Assembly (NCBI GenBank): GCA_963665545.2
Contig: CAXXKZ010000017.1
Location: forward strand, 1-64,000
Origin: G963665545 sp963665545
Lineage (GTDB): Bacteria > Pseudomonadota > Gammaproteobacteria > Xanthomonadales > SZUA-36
DNA length: 64,000 nucleotides
Direction: 5' to 3'
A program made the translations under genes and the position numbers. Shown here in pieces: positions 35,706-44,830 of this stretch (position 1 is the first letter of the stretch; each line of letters begins with the position of its first letter). The notes beneath the pieces are model-generated. The model ran no database searches. It saw nothing but the letters and a program-made list of their open reading frames with translations, and was not told where the DNA came from.

Positions 35706-36656
35706 TTACCAGTGCTTACGGGTGTTGCTATTCTTGTCCGCCGAAAAAGGTCGAGGAAAAACTGCCTGCCCTTCGCTACGCTCAAGTGCAAAATCAAATA
35801 TCTTAAAATCGTTGTGGGGATTGAAGATCAATACCGCGGACAGGACGTTTGAAGGAATTCCCATGACGAAATTGCATTTCGCCAATAGCAGGGCATCGAT
35901 GAGGACATTGCGCGACAAGTCCAGACGCGTGGACCCAACCTGATACCAGTCTTCCCAGGCGTGTGTGACGCGTGGAATGGCGCGCACCGCCATGCGGTCG
36001 CCAAAGTGGCCGCGACACAATTCGACGTACTCAGACACGTCGCTGGCGATGAATACTCGGCCATCCGGCTGGCTCTGAGAGACGAGAGCACCCTCGATTT
36101 CAGGAATGACCCATTCGCGAATATAGCGCCTCGAAGGCAGATTCACGCCGATATGCCGGGCGCTGCGCAGATGTACGCCCAGCGTATACGAATTGGAAAA
36201 CTCCGCCAGGGAAAAATTCGCGCACTCGGAAATCACCGTCTTGCTGGGACGGATCACGCGGGATACCGCCAGATACATTGAGGTGCGGGCGCGCTGATCC
36301 TTGAACCGTTGCTGAAAGCGTCGACCGGTCGGATACCGTTCCGCGGACTCGCCCTGTTTCGCGGCAAGATAGGAATGCAGCCTCACGGAGGGTTCGCCGT
36401 CCTGCCTGTACAGGTCCGAGGGTGCCTGGGAATACCTTTTGAAGTCGCCCAAACGGGCTTCAAACACGCGCCCACCCGGTGGCTCCACATTGGTCGGATC
36501 GGAATGAAACAGCTCGGGCCACAAGTTAGTGTCTTGTTCATCCGGGAACGTCACTTGCCTGGCCCAGCGCTCGTCGACCCTGCCGAGCATTTCCCAGATG
36601 TAGTGGAAGGCGGCGAAGAATCCCATCCGGGACCTCGGAGCGATTATCAGCCGCAT
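35706..36656 (-). CDS. O-fucosyltransferase/GT23-like glycosyltransferase
   Basis: About 316 residues from ATG 36656 (MRLIIAPRSRMGFFAAFHYI); the frame is open to 36746 and merges with the PqqD-like gene. It resembles fucosyltransferases of the GT23/GT65/GT68 group: the donor-binding His-x-Arg motif in TLGVHLRSARHIG, a VFIASDVSEYVELCRGHFG nucleotide segment and LIDALLLAKCNFVMGIPSNV near the end. It would transfer fucose or a similar sugar to a glycan or protein. Third gene of a sulfotransferase-PqqD-glycosyltransferase operon. Confidence 0.68.
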   Translation of the reverse strand: MRLIIAPRSRMGFFAAFHYIWEMLGRVDERWARQVTFPDEQDTNLWPELFHSDPTNVEPPGGRVFEARLGDFKRYSQAPSDLYRQDGEPSVRLHSYLAAKQGESAERYPTGRRFQQRFKDQRARTSMYLAVSRVIRPSKTVISECANFSLAEFSNSYTLGVHLRSARHIGVNLPSRRYIREWVIPEIEGALVSQSQPDGRVFIASDVSEYVELCRGHFGDRMAVRAIPRVTHAWEDWYQVGSTRLDLSRNVLIDALLLAKCNFVMGIPSNVLSAVLIFNPHNDFKIFDFALERSEGQAVFPRPFSADKNSNTRKHW

Positions 36657-36660
36657 CAGG

Positions 36661-36963
36661 TCAGTGCGGGGGATCGGATCCTGCAGCAGGCGGAGTTCGT
36701 GCATTTGGATCACGGCTTGCAGGGGCGATGCCATACCGCCACCCAAGCCGCCCTGCCATCGCCTGTACCGAGGTAAGCCCGTCGCTCATCATCCAGATTT
36801 TCCCTGCAGTTTCATTCAGCGTCACCACTGAGCGGTCGGCGGCGTGCGAGTCGACCGTGAGGAGGCCGTCGCTTTCGGACAAAGTGCGAATTTCCGGCCG
36901 GCGAGTCGGGCAGCTCAGCCAGCTCCAGTCACCGCTAGGAGGGGTCGAGGCCCTTTGCTTCAT
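36661..36963 (-). CDS. PqqD-like peptide-binding protein, C-terminus probably frameshifted
   Basis: About 100 residues from ATG 36963, which overlaps the sulfotransferase stop by four bases. PEIRTLSESDGLLTV, VVTLNETAGKIWMMSDG and TSVQAMAGRLG match PqqD, a peptide-clutching domain that delivers precursor peptides to RiPP enzymes and also occurs in polysaccharide loci. After AMAGRLG the frame reads WRYGIAPASRDPNARTPPAA, unlike PqqD, while the adjacent frame gives GGMASPLQAVIQMHELRLLQ, which is PqqD-like and runs into the glycosyltransferase. So one base may have been lost near 36743-36752. Confidence 0.65.
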   Translation of the reverse strand: MKQRASTPPSGDWSWLSCPTRRPEIRTLSESDGLLTVDSHAADRSVVTLNETAGKIWMMSDGLTSVQAMAGRLGWRYGIAPASRDPNARTPPAAGSDPPH

Positions 36964-37499
36964 GGACGATCCTCGCCCTCGTCCGGCGACGGGATGGATT
37001 CGCGCAGCGCACCCAAGCCCCACTTGTGGCCGTAGAACTTGCGGCACCAGGCGGACTGCGATTTGCCAAATTCGACGATCTCCCGCAAGGTGCGCCTGTT
37101 TTCCGGGACATGGGCGGCGAACCGTTCGTACGACACCACTTCGTCAAACAGCGGCAGGCCCCGGAGCAACACGTCATGATAGATCGCCAACTTGGCCTCT
37201 AGCGATCCCCCGAGATCGCGATAGAGTTTGGTGGTGAGGCTTCGGGTCAGATCGCCGATGTTCCGAGTCACGAGCACCAGCCGATCCGGCCGGAAACTCT
37301 CGATCTGCCTTTCCAGCGGTACTTTCGTATTGACCACGCACTTGAGAATCACGTCGTACTCCGCCGCCTCTACATCCAGGCAAGGGGCTTCCTCCCGACA
37401 GAAGAGATCGATGACGGCGATCGTGTCAGGCCGTTGCGCCAGCCCCCACGTAACAAACGAAGCGCCCCCAGACTGAATGCTGTAAACGAGCGTCTTCAA
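36960..37499 (-). CDS. Sulfotransferase-family protein
   Basis: About 179 residues from TTG 37499; GAGGAGA six bases upstream decides this over the frame start at 37526. The N-terminus KTLVYSIQSGGASFVTWGLA corresponds to the PAPS 5'-phosphosulfate loop, and LVLVTRNIGDLTRSLTTKLY to the 3'-phosphate-binding segment (R-D-x-x-S-like). The usual catalytic His cannot be placed with certainty. It would sulfate a sugar or peptide. First gene of an operon with the PqqD-like and glycosyltransferase genes, facing away from the + strand sugar genes. Confidence 0.7.
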   Translation of the reverse strand: MKTLVYSIQSGGASFVTWGLAQRPDTIAVIDLFCREEAPCLDVEAAEYDVILKCVVNTKVPLERQIESFRPDRLVLVTRNIGDLTRSLTTKLYRDLGGSLEAKLAIYHDVLLRGLPLFDEVVSYERFAAHVPENRRTLREIVEFGKSQSAWCRKFYGHKWGLGALRESIPSPDEGEDRP

Positions 37500-37732
37500 G
37501 AGATTCTCCTCGTACACCGGCGGCACGTCACGGCTGGGTGAACGGCCTGGAATTCAGACCACCATTCTAATGATGTAATTACGGAATCGGAGTTGCAAGA
37601 AATTCTCGCCATAGCTCTACCAAGCCGTTGAGGATGCGGACCAATCACCTCGGCGGTTTTCCCGAGCCCAAGCTATAATCCAGCGATGAATCTGAAGCCA
37701 AGATGGGGTAGCTGTGGCGCCAACCTCGGAAT

Positions 37733-39667
37733 ATGAGCGCTAAAGGAGAGATTGCAGCGCCTGACTCCGGGACCAGACTTCATTTGCTGATGTGCCTGGG
37801 CGCGGATTTCGATTGCGCCTATATTCCCCATTTGTGCCAGCACTATGCGCCTTCGGTTGATTCGTGGAATGTCCTGCTTCAATCCAACGATCTCGGTGAA
37901 AATGGCAGCCGCGCCATTGAGGAAGCGGTGCGGATGTTTGAGTCGAGATTGGCCGACGTGGACGCCAACGCTACACTTCATATGCGTGTTTGGCGAGGCG
38001 ACTTTGGTCCGTTAACCAAGGTGAACCGCCTCAACGATTTGGCTCGAGAGATGGTGCCACCTGGCGAGTGGATCATGTATGTGGATGCTGATGAGTTCAT
38101 CGAATCCCCCGGCGAACTCAAGTCTCTCCTGATGCAATGCACCGCCAACCAGCAGAAGGGGGTGTACGGGTGTATGGTCGACCGCTTTGCACATGACAGG
38201 AAACCGCAGCCCATCCTCGACCAAGACGACATCTTCATCAAGTTTCCGCATCGCGAGGAATACACGAAAACGACGTTGAGAGGGTGGATCCACAAGCCTT
38301 GCCTGATGATGTACGAAGGTGCGCCGCTGTTGGTCAATTGCCACGACTACAGCGGACAAACCTGGCAGGACTATCGGCGCTCAGGCCGGCCGGTGCTGAC
38401 GATATGGCATTTCAAGTGGATCGAGAGCACCCGCGAGAAGTTGAAACAACGCGTGGTCATGTTCAAGCGCCAGGGCCTGGGGTGGTGGAGAGAAAGCGCG
38501 AACAGCCTCGAGGATATTTACCAGGAGGAGTCGTACAGTTTTCGAACCAAACCCACTCCAAAGAAGGCCCATCCCGAGAAGGCCCATCCCTACAGGAAAC
38601 TGCAGGCGCGAGCCTTCTGGAAGAGCGGCCTCGCCGAAGGGGCGCTCCCCGAAGTTTGGCCGGACCTCGGTCCGCTCCCGGGCGTGAATCACCCGTTGCG
38701 GTTGCGTCTGGGTCTGGTTTCTGAAACGACTGACGCGTTTCTCAACCAAGTGAAATTGTGCTTGTTCAGTCTGAGAAAGAATGGCGGCGTGTTGAGTAGC
38801 GTGCCCATCACGCTCATCACCAACAGCGAGCCCCTGAGCGAAAGGGAAACCAGGTTTCTTGTAGAGCACTTCTCTCCTATTGAATTCAAGACGAGCCCCA
38901 GATTGGGGGCTATTCCGCACACATCGAAACTCAACGTGTTCTATTCCATAGACCCGTCCACATACGATGTTCTGCTGTTCATGGACTGCTATACGGTGGT
39001 GCGACAGCCGCTGGATCATATTGCCGATTCCATCGTCCAAGGTAGCGCTGAATTTGTCTGCAGGCGGGGTGGAAAAACCGACCGGAATCTGTTTGTGGAT
39101 TTCAACCTCTTGGTGAACAGGTTCTGCCGGCAAGGACACAAGATACTTTACGAGGGGCGGAAAGAATGGCCGATGTTCAATTCAGGCGTGTTTCTTGCAA
39201 CCTCGGACGCAGTCTGCAAGATACGCGGGTACTCCGTTGATTTTACCTATCGTATTTTCAACAAGTGGCAGAGGGCGAATGTTCTGGAGAGACTTCCCGA
39301 ACACATCAAAAAGCAAACCAAAATCAATCAGATAGTTCGCCGAAACTGGACGATAGAGCAAGGGGCATTGGCGCTTGCATGCATCAATGCGGGGGTGAAA
39401 GTGCAGTATCTTGACGGAACGTACAATTCCTGGGGAGGTGAAGCGGACTTCCACATATTGCACTGTTTCAAGTCACTGTATCAATTTGACCGCCGTTCGA
39501 TGTTTTCCGCAGATGCTGAACAGTGGATTGCGGAATATTCTGCAAGTGATATTCCGGGCAAAGTATTCCTGGCATCCATGGTTCGCGAATACAAGCAGGC
39601 TTTTCATGCAGATGACGCCGGCGTATTGGAGCCCGCCCGAAAGTGGGTTACCGAGCCAGCCAAGTAG
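37733..39667 (+). CDS. Two-domain glycosyltransferase
   Basis: A 644-residue protein without membrane segments. The N-terminal domain (about 1-280) is GT2-like, with the metal motif EWIMYVDADEFIESPGEL. The C-terminal domain (about 315-600) is a second nucleotide-sugar transferase fold with LPVTLITNSEPL-type strand and YDVLLFMDCYTVVRQPLDHI. Between them a 15-base tandem duplication encodes KAHPEKAHP. A bifunctional enzyme adding two sugars is likely. Divergent from the sulfotransferase operon by about 230 bases; followed after six bases by the propeller gene. Confidence 0.78.
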   Translation: MSAKGEIAAPDSGTRLHLLMCLGADFDCAYIPHLCQHYAPSVDSWNVLLQSNDLGENGSRAIEEAVRMFESRLADVDANATLHMRVWRGDFGPLTKVNRLNDLAREMVPPGEWIMYVDADEFIESPGELKSLLMQCTANQQKGVYGCMVDRFAHDRKPQPILDQDDIFIKFPHREEYTKTTLRGWIHKPCLMMYEGAPLLVNCHDYSGQTWQDYRRSGRPVLTIWHFKWIESTREKLKQRVVMFKRQGLGWWRESANSLEDIYQEESYSFRTKPTPKKAHPEKAHPYRKLQARAFWKSGLAEGALPEVWPDLGPLPGVNHPLRLRLGLVSETTDAFLNQVKLCLFSLRKNGGVLSSVPITLITNSEPLSERETRFLVEHFSPIEFKTSPRLGAIPHTSKLNVFYSIDPSTYDVLLFMDCYTVVRQPLDHIADSIVQGSAEFVCRRGGKTDRNLFVDFNLLVNRFCRQGHKILYEGRKEWPMFNSGVFLATSDAVCKIRGYSVDFTYRIFNKWQRANVLERLPEHIKKQTKINQIVRRNWTIEQGALALACINAGVKVQYLDGTYNSWGGEADFHILHCFKSLYQFDRRSMFSADAEQWIAEYSASDIPGKVFLASMVREYKQAFHADDAGVLEPARKWVTEPAK

Positions 39668-39673
39668 GGTGCC

Positions 39674-40603
39674 GTGGCGGATTCTCTCGACATCAATACG
39701 CTCGAAGAGCTGCCTGATCTCAGGTATTGTCACGACCGCCCGGACGCGGGACTCCGCAGCAGGTTTATGGAGGTCGTCGGAGGCATCGGGGTCAGCAATG
39801 TATTCAACCCCAGCTTCCATGAATGCGGCACTGTAAGCGTCTTCGCGTTCCGGGCGATTCCGGATGGGTCCCAGGAACCGGTGTCGTTCGTGTCGGTTGA
39901 GGACCGGTCCGGAAGGACATTGAGCCGAATTTCGCCTGAACTGTTCCGGGATATCGATGCGCCGCGGCTGATCGATCCGAAGGTCTTTACTGTCGGCGAC
40001 GAGATGTATCTTACTTTCAACTCGGGTTGGGTGCCCTCAGGCGGAAACGATATATTCGTCATGAAGGTCTACCCGACCCTGGGTGAGCCCAAGAAAGTCA
40101 TCTATGAGGCGCGCAGGGGCCAGGAGCGCAACTGGGCGTTCTTCAGCGAGCGTGGCGAGATCTACGCTATTTATCAGATCGCCCCGCTCGTGATCCTGAA
40201 GCTCGAAAAGGCATCCGCGAATTTGTGGTGGTTGGTGGACCATCTCCGCAGGGAGGGCGCCAACGTTCTGCATGATCTCACACTCGGGACACAGCCCTCG
40301 AGGCACGGAAGCCGTTACTACTTCATGGCGCACAGGAAGTACCTGTTCAGGCAGAAGAAAGTGTATCTGGGGCGGCTGTGCGCTCTCGATCCAGGCGATA
40401 TGTCGGTCACTGCGGGCGAGGGCTGGATGGGCCACTCCAGGGAAAGTCTGCTGGGAAGCGAAGTGAAGCACAACACCAATCTCTTCTCCTGCACCTATTT
40501 CTCCGGGCTTCAGGCATCCGACTCGGGGATCACGCTCGGGTACGGAGTCAATGACGTCGATTTCGGGTTCAGCACCTACGGTCTCGGAGAGCTGCTGAAA
40601 TGA
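39674..40603 (+). CDS. Beta-propeller protein, GH43/GH130-like
   Basis: A 309-residue protein that looks like a five-bladed beta-propeller: repeated short motifs such as FNPSFHECGTVSVFAFRA, IDPKVFTVGDEMYLTFNSGW, NWAFFSERGEIYAIYQIAPL and a C-terminal YGVNDVDFGFSTYGLGELL, reminiscent of GH130 phosphorylase-like and glycan-binding proteins. Catalytic acids are not certain. It is in the sugar operon, overlapping the next GT2 start (ATGA). Confidence 0.65.
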   Translation: MADSLDINTLEELPDLRYCHDRPDAGLRSRFMEVVGGIGVSNVFNPSFHECGTVSVFAFRAIPDGSQEPVSFVSVEDRSGRTLSRISPELFRDIDAPRLIDPKVFTVGDEMYLTFNSGWVPSGGNDIFVMKVYPTLGEPKKVIYEARRGQERNWAFFSERGEIYAIYQIAPLVILKLEKASANLWWLVDHLRREGANVLHDLTLGTQPSRHGSRYYFMAHRKYLFRQKKVYLGRLCALDPGDMSVTAGEGWMGHSRESLLGSEVKHNTNLFSCTYFSGLQASDSGITLGYGVNDVDFGFSTYGLGELLK

Positions 40604-40821
40604 CCGCGGAAATGGCCCCGGAAATGACTATCATCCTGCTAAATTACAGGAGGCCCGGCAACATACCGATCATCCTCAACTCCATTCGCAGGCAAACGAT
40701 CAAGCCCGTGGTTTTCCTGTGGAACAATGGGCCCGATGACGTCAATTTGCGCGGAGTGGACCGCTACGAGCAATCCAGCGAGAACGTGGGCTGCATGGTC
40801 CGGTGGCTTAGCGCTGTATGA
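40600..40821 (+). pseudogene. Truncated GT2 glycosyltransferase
   Basis: The first 70 residues of a family 2 glycosyltransferase: MTIILLNYRRPGNIPIILNS, VVFLWNNGPDD and SSENVGCMVRWL. The catalytic DxD part is absent, and the frame ends at 40821 inside sequence that belongs to the opposite-strand wrbA gene. The break is at about 40806-40815. The start overlaps the propeller stop, so it was the third gene of this operon. Confidence 0.8.
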
Positions 40822-41247
40822 GAGGCCGACAACGATCATGCCGTGATGGAACAGCGTGGTGTGAAACGACGTGATTGTGGTTTCATTGCCACCGCCGGTG
40901 CCGGTCGAGACAAACACACTGGCGACCTTGCCGATCAGACCGCCGTTCACCCAGATGCCACCGGTCTGGTCGAGAAAATTGCGCATCTGCGACGCCATAT
41001 TGCCAAACCGGGTGGGTGTGCCAAAAATGATGGCATCGTAATCGACCAGCTCAGCTGGGTCAGCGATGTCAATGGCGAAATCGACTACCAAGCCCGCTTT
41101 CTCGGCCACCTCGGCGGGCATGAGTTCCGGCACACGCTTGACCACCACCTCGGTGTCGGACACGCTACGCGCGCCTTCGGCAACCGCTGCGGCCAAGTCG
41201 GCCGTGTGACCATACGTGGAGTAATGTAGAACGAGCACTTTTGACAC
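40639..41247 (-). pseudogene. wrbA: WrbA-type NAD(P)H:quinone oxidoreductase, 3' end lost
   Basis: From GTG 41247 (GGAGG seven bases upstream), flavodoxin-fold WrbA residues are clear: VLHYSTYGHTADLAAAVAEG for FMN phosphate, GTPTRFGNMASQMRNFLDQT and STGTGGGNETT. After HHGMIVVGLSYS (about 40813) the sequence is no longer WrbA and the frame runs on to 40639 through the back of the GT2 gene. About a quarter of WrbA, including the SPYGAT region, is missing. WrbA proteins are FMN-dependent two-electron quinone reductases. Divergent from the LysR gene at 41359. Confidence 0.82.
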
Positions 41248-41358
41248 GAGATATCCTCCCGTGTGATAACTTCTCAAAACGTGTTAAAGAGCTTACAGAA
41301 TGGACGACGCGTCAAAAATCCCTTAAATTAAGAAGCAACGTCCCATATTTGCGACGAT

Positions 41359-42297
41359 ATGAGCGCCGCCCCGGACTTAAACGACTATTACTATTTTGTG
41401 CAATCGGTCGATCATGGCGGCTTTTCCGCCACCGGCCGTGCCCTCGACATCCCCAAATCCACCTTAAGCCGGCGCGTGATTGCGCTGGAATCCCGCCTCG
41501 GCGTGCGGCTCATCGAACGAACCTCGCGGCGTTTTGTAATGACGGATGTGGGGCGTGAGTTCTACCGCCACGCTCGGGCGATGCTGATCGAAGCCGACGC
41601 GGCCGAAGAAGCCGTCGCCCGCCGGTTGGCAGAGCCGAGAGGCACTATTCGCTTAACCTGCTCCATCGGCATGGCTCGGGGTCTGGCCGTTCCACTAACG
41701 CGCTTTCTGGCGGTACATCCGAAGGTCAATCTTGTTCAGATGACAACAAATCGTTACGTGGACTTGGTGGAGGAAGGTTTCGACATTGGAATACGCGGTC
41801 ATTCCCGCCCCTCACCTGATACCGAGCTAATTCAACGACGCCTGGCTCTAACGCCCTGGCACGCTTTTGCCGCACCGGCGCACCTCAATCGCGAAGGTAC
41901 GCCCGAGCAGCCGCATGAATTGGCCCAGTATGCAACCGTTACGCTCGGTACGCGTAGTCACGAAGCGGCTTGGCACCTTTATGCCGAGGACGGCGAGGAA
42001 GTCGTCGTGCCGTTCGTGCCTCGCCTGCGAAGCGATGATCTTGAAACGTTGAAATTTGCAGCGATAGCGGGACTCGGTCTGGTGTCACTGCCGGCCTACG
42101 TGGCGCACGAGGACGTGTCGCAGGGCCGACTCAAGCGCATATTACCCGACTGGGTCACGCAGTCCGATGCCGAAATCACCTTGCTGACACCGTCGCGCCG
42201 TGGGCAGCTGCCATCGGTACGCGCTTTGATTGACTTTCTGGTCGCCGAATACCCTACTATCGTGAGCGGCGTCGGGAGATCGTCCCTGATTTCGTAA
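41359..42297 (+). CDS. LysR-family regulator
   Basis: A 312-residue LysR protein: HTH in GGFSATGRALDIPKSTLSRR and LGVRLIERTSRRFVMTDVGR, then an effector domain (IRLTCSIGMARGLAVPLTRF). Divergent from wrbA, which it probably regulates; such LysR/quinone-reductase pairs usually respond to electrophiles, but that is inference. Confidence 0.92.
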   Translation: MSAAPDLNDYYYFVQSVDHGGFSATGRALDIPKSTLSRRVIALESRLGVRLIERTSRRFVMTDVGREFYRHARAMLIEADAAEEAVARRLAEPRGTIRLTCSIGMARGLAVPLTRFLAVHPKVNLVQMTTNRYVDLVEEGFDIGIRGHSRPSPDTELIQRRLALTPWHAFAAPAHLNREGTPEQPHELAQYATVTLGTRSHEAAWHLYAEDGEEVVVPFVPRLRSDDLETLKFAAIAGLGLVSLPAYVAHEDVSQGRLKRILPDWVTQSDAEITLLTPSRRGQLPSVRALIDFLVAEYPTIVSGVGRSSLIS

Positions 42298-42409
42298 AAT
42301 CCAGTTTTTCGCCGACAAAATTGTCATCGATGAATTGAGGATGAACAGCAACCGTCTAAACACAACACCGAGCAGCCAACGCTTTTCATATTGGTACTGT
42401 TGTGAATAG

Positions 42410-42621
42410 TCAATGCGCTGCCCCCTTAAGCTCAACCGTGTTACCTTCGGGGTCTCTGAGATACATTGACGGCCCAGCGCCTGTGGCGCCGTAACGCAGT
42501 GCCACGTTACCGGCTTCGATGTCATGCTGTTCGAGGTGCCCCTTGATCTCGTCCGTCTCCCAGGCCAGGTGATCAATATTGGTGATATTGATGGGATCAG
42601 CTCGTTTCAGGAAGTTTCTCT
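42410..42621 (-). pseudogene. C-terminal fragment of a VOC/glyoxalase protein
   Basis: Too short for routine gene calling: a frame without start codon ending at the TGA at 42412-42410. It reads PINITNIDHLAWETDEIK, then VALRYGATGAGPSMYLRDPE and GNTVELKG, the second half of a single-module VOC protein including the His and Glu metal ligands. The N-terminal half is missing and the frame overlaps the end of the RidA gene. Confidence 0.75.
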
Positions 42622-43095
42622 CTATTGATTCGGTGTGACAACGATTGCATCGATTTCGAATTTGAGTGAATCAAAAGCGAGCCGCGGCACCGGAATCAAT
42701 ATGCTGGCAGGTGGATTCTTGCCGAATACCTGGCGACGCTTCGTGACCATATATTTTAGTTTCTCCTCGTCGTAGTCTTTGATAAGAAGAGTGATCTTTA
42801 CGACGTCTTCGATTCGTCCACCAGCCGCTTCCAGCACCGCGATCATATTTTCGAATGCCCGATCAACCTGGTGTTCAAAGTCATTAGGCCCCTCATCAGT
42901 GACACCGATTTGGCCAGCGACATAGATCACCTTCGAGTTCGATGCAACGACCGTTGCTTGCGAGTAGCCGTACTGAGTGGTGTTGGAAAGATGCTTGGGA
43001 TTGACGGCCGTTTTCATTTCTTCGGCATTCGCCAAAATCGAGCCAGTTAAGCCGGCTATTGTGAGCAATGTGAGCTGTAAATATCTTATGGTCAT
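42622..43095 (-). CDS. Exported RidA/YjgF-family protein
   Basis: A 157-residue RidA-fold protein from ATG 43095 (GGAGA six bases upstream). A signal peptide, IRYLQLTLLTIAGLTGSILA, precedes the domain; classic RidA is cytosolic and hydrolyses reactive enamines/imines. YGYSQATVVASNSKVIYVAG and ASILIPVPRLAFDSLKFEID are the family's signature strands. The catalytic-type Arg of RidA is at the PVPRLA position. Downstream of a secreted cyclase on the same strand, so both may act on one extracellular or periplasmic metabolite. Confidence 0.85.
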   Translation of the reverse strand: MTIRYLQLTLLTIAGLTGSILANAEEMKTAVNPKHLSNTTQYGYSQATVVASNSKVIYVAGQIGVTDEGPNDFEHQVDRAFENMIAVLEAAGGRIEDVVKITLLIKDYDEEKLKYMVTKRRQVFGKNPPASILIPVPRLAFDSLKFEIDAIVVTPNQ

Positions 43096-43126
43096 GATTA
43101 TCTCCTTTTCGTTATGTTTTCGTTTT

Positions 43127-44101
43127 TCAGCGTATGGGAATGGCGAGGGGCCGGATCGACGCTGCATCCGAGCCGCGCAGCTTCAGCGATCCGCCGATAA
43201 AAGCGAACTCGTAAACGGCGTCCTGTGACAGTTCCTCTAGGTAGACAAGTTCAAGAATGGGCGTTCCTTGTTGCGCCAGAAGATAAGTGTGTAGCGGGAC
43301 GTAATCGCCTTCGAGCTCTGACGGGAATGCCTCAAGACTCAGATTGTCTGCGCCAACGATCATGGCGCCCTTTTCTTCGACCAGATACCGCGCCGCAGTC
43401 ATACCGAGACCAGGTGGATTAGCCATATAGGCGGCAGCGTCCATATAAACTTTCATTCGTCCCGTCCTAATGAGAGCAAAGTCTCCTTCTTGAATGCCGA
43501 CCCCCTGCTTTTCCAAGGCTTCGACCAGGTCGTCACGGGTGATGCGATATCCGTCGCCCAGCATGTCGAGCCCCTTTGCGGCGGCGACATCAATGAGTAC
43601 ACCACGTGCAATGATCGGTGGGATTTTCTCCGCGCCGGCTACCTTCCAACCGCGGTCACCCAGATGATTTTGAGCCGAGAACCCATTCCAGATCCTTCCG
43701 TCAAGACCAAAGTGGTTGAGTGCATCGATATGCGTGCCCATGTGGGTGTAGAGCGAAACGGCGGCACCGGTATAGCTGACGTGTTCGTTCATGGTTTTGC
43801 CGACACTGAGCGGGTCGTCGACGACCGTGCCGTTTGGCGTATGCGTCATCCAAATGCGGTAGTGCGGATCGCCGGCGGCCTGCCAGCTCGGCATACCGAT
43901 GTAGTATTCCACTGACAAGTCGTAGGTAGTACCTCTGGATATTCGTGACAGAACTGCCGCTCGCGATGCTTCCGTGATGAGGTTGAGACGACCGATCTCG
44001 TCATCCGGCCCCCAGGGGCTTTGACCTACGATTCGTTCCTCGGCCATGGATGCTGTCGCCACGATCGCGGCGAGAGCGCAAACAATTGCAATGGATTTCA
44101 T
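43127..44101 (-). CDS. Secreted cyclase-family protein (kynurenine formamidase-like)
   Basis: About 324 residues from ATG 44101 (AGGAGA six bases upstream), starting with signal peptide MKSIAIVCALAAIVATASMA. The metal motif is intact here: YTHMGTHIDALNHFGLDG. QSPWGPDDEIGRLNLITEAS is shared with the paralogue at 1614-2561. It should hydrolyse an amide or lactone outside the cytoplasm. Part of a minus-strand operon with an exporter, an NAD(P)-binding protein and a RidA protein. Confidence 0.9.
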   Translation of the reverse strand: MKSIAIVCALAAIVATASMAEERIVGQSPWGPDDEIGRLNLITEASRAAVLSRISRGTTYDLSVEYYIGMPSWQAAGDPHYRIWMTHTPNGTVVDDPLSVGKTMNEHVSYTGAAVSLYTHMGTHIDALNHFGLDGRIWNGFSAQNHLGDRGWKVAGAEKIPPIIARGVLIDVAAAKGLDMLGDGYRITRDDLVEALEKQGVGIQEGDFALIRTGRMKVYMDAAAYMANPPGLGMTAARYLVEEKGAMIVGADNLSLEAFPSELEGDYVPLHTYLLAQQGTPILELVYLEELSQDAVYEFAFIGGSLKLRGSDAASIRPLAIPIR

Positions 44102-44125
44102 GGTTATTCTCCTGATTGATGTCAT

Positions 44126-44767
44126 TTAGTACGCCGCAGTAAATCGGGTGCGGTGGTGCCGGGGTTGCTCTGCCTCGTCCAATAGCACAACCGCGAGGTC
44201 CTCCATGGAGATCGTCGAGTTACCCTCTGCATTGAGCAGCAGTTCATCGGCGCCCAATCTGTAGTTGCCGGTGCGTTCCCCTGGCACCAGGTGCGCGGGC
44301 GGGCTCAGATAGGCCCAGTCCACCCTGGACTCCGAGCAGCAGGCCTCCAATTGATCAGCACTCGCCTTGCCAACCTGTCGACTGGAAATCGGTAGGAAAT
44401 TTGGGTCTTCAATGACCGTCTTACCGCCAGTACCGGGTATCGTGAGCGTTGCGGCACCGCCGACAACCAATAGCCGCACCCCGGTCTGCGCGAGTCCGTC
44501 CATCAGGGCGATAGTGGTAGCAACAGTTTCGTTCTTAACGCTGGGCAATGGTCTGATGGCCGAAATTACGACGTCCTCTCCGGCACTTAACTCGGCCACG
44601 TCCTCGACGATTCCAGCGTCGCCGACGCGAGCATCGGCTGCGGCGGGCAGCCCCTCGAATCGGGCTGAATTTCGCACAACGGCAGTGACCTCATGACCAC
44701 GAGAGAGCGCTTCGGAGACCACTCGACTACCTACCTTGCCTGCTGCTCCTAATACTGTGATTTTCAT
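44126..44767 (-). CDS. NAD(P)-binding Rossmann protein (NmrA/atypical SDR)
   Basis: About 213 residues from ATG 44767 (AAGGAA upstream). N-terminus MKITVLGAAGKVGSRVVSEA is the cofactor loop; DVVISAIRPLPS and LLVVGGAATLTIPG follow. No SDR Tyr-Lys dyad, as in NAD(P)H-sensing or epimerase-like members. Lies 24 bases upstream of the cyclase gene. Confidence 0.88.
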   Translation of the reverse strand: MKITVLGAAGKVGSRVVSEALSRGHEVTAVVRNSARFEGLPAAADARVGDAGIVEDVAELSAGEDVVISAIRPLPSVKNETVATTIALMDGLAQTGVRLLVVGGAATLTIPGTGGKTVIEDPNFLPISSRQVGKASADQLEACCSESRVDWAYLSPPAHLVPGERTGNYRLGADELLLNAEGNSTISMEDLAVVLLDEAEQPRHHRTRFTAAY

Positions 44768-44830
44768 AATTCTGTATTCCTTAATAGTTGATTGATTGGT
44801 AAAGCAAGTCATCACGCGCCGAATAAAGAG

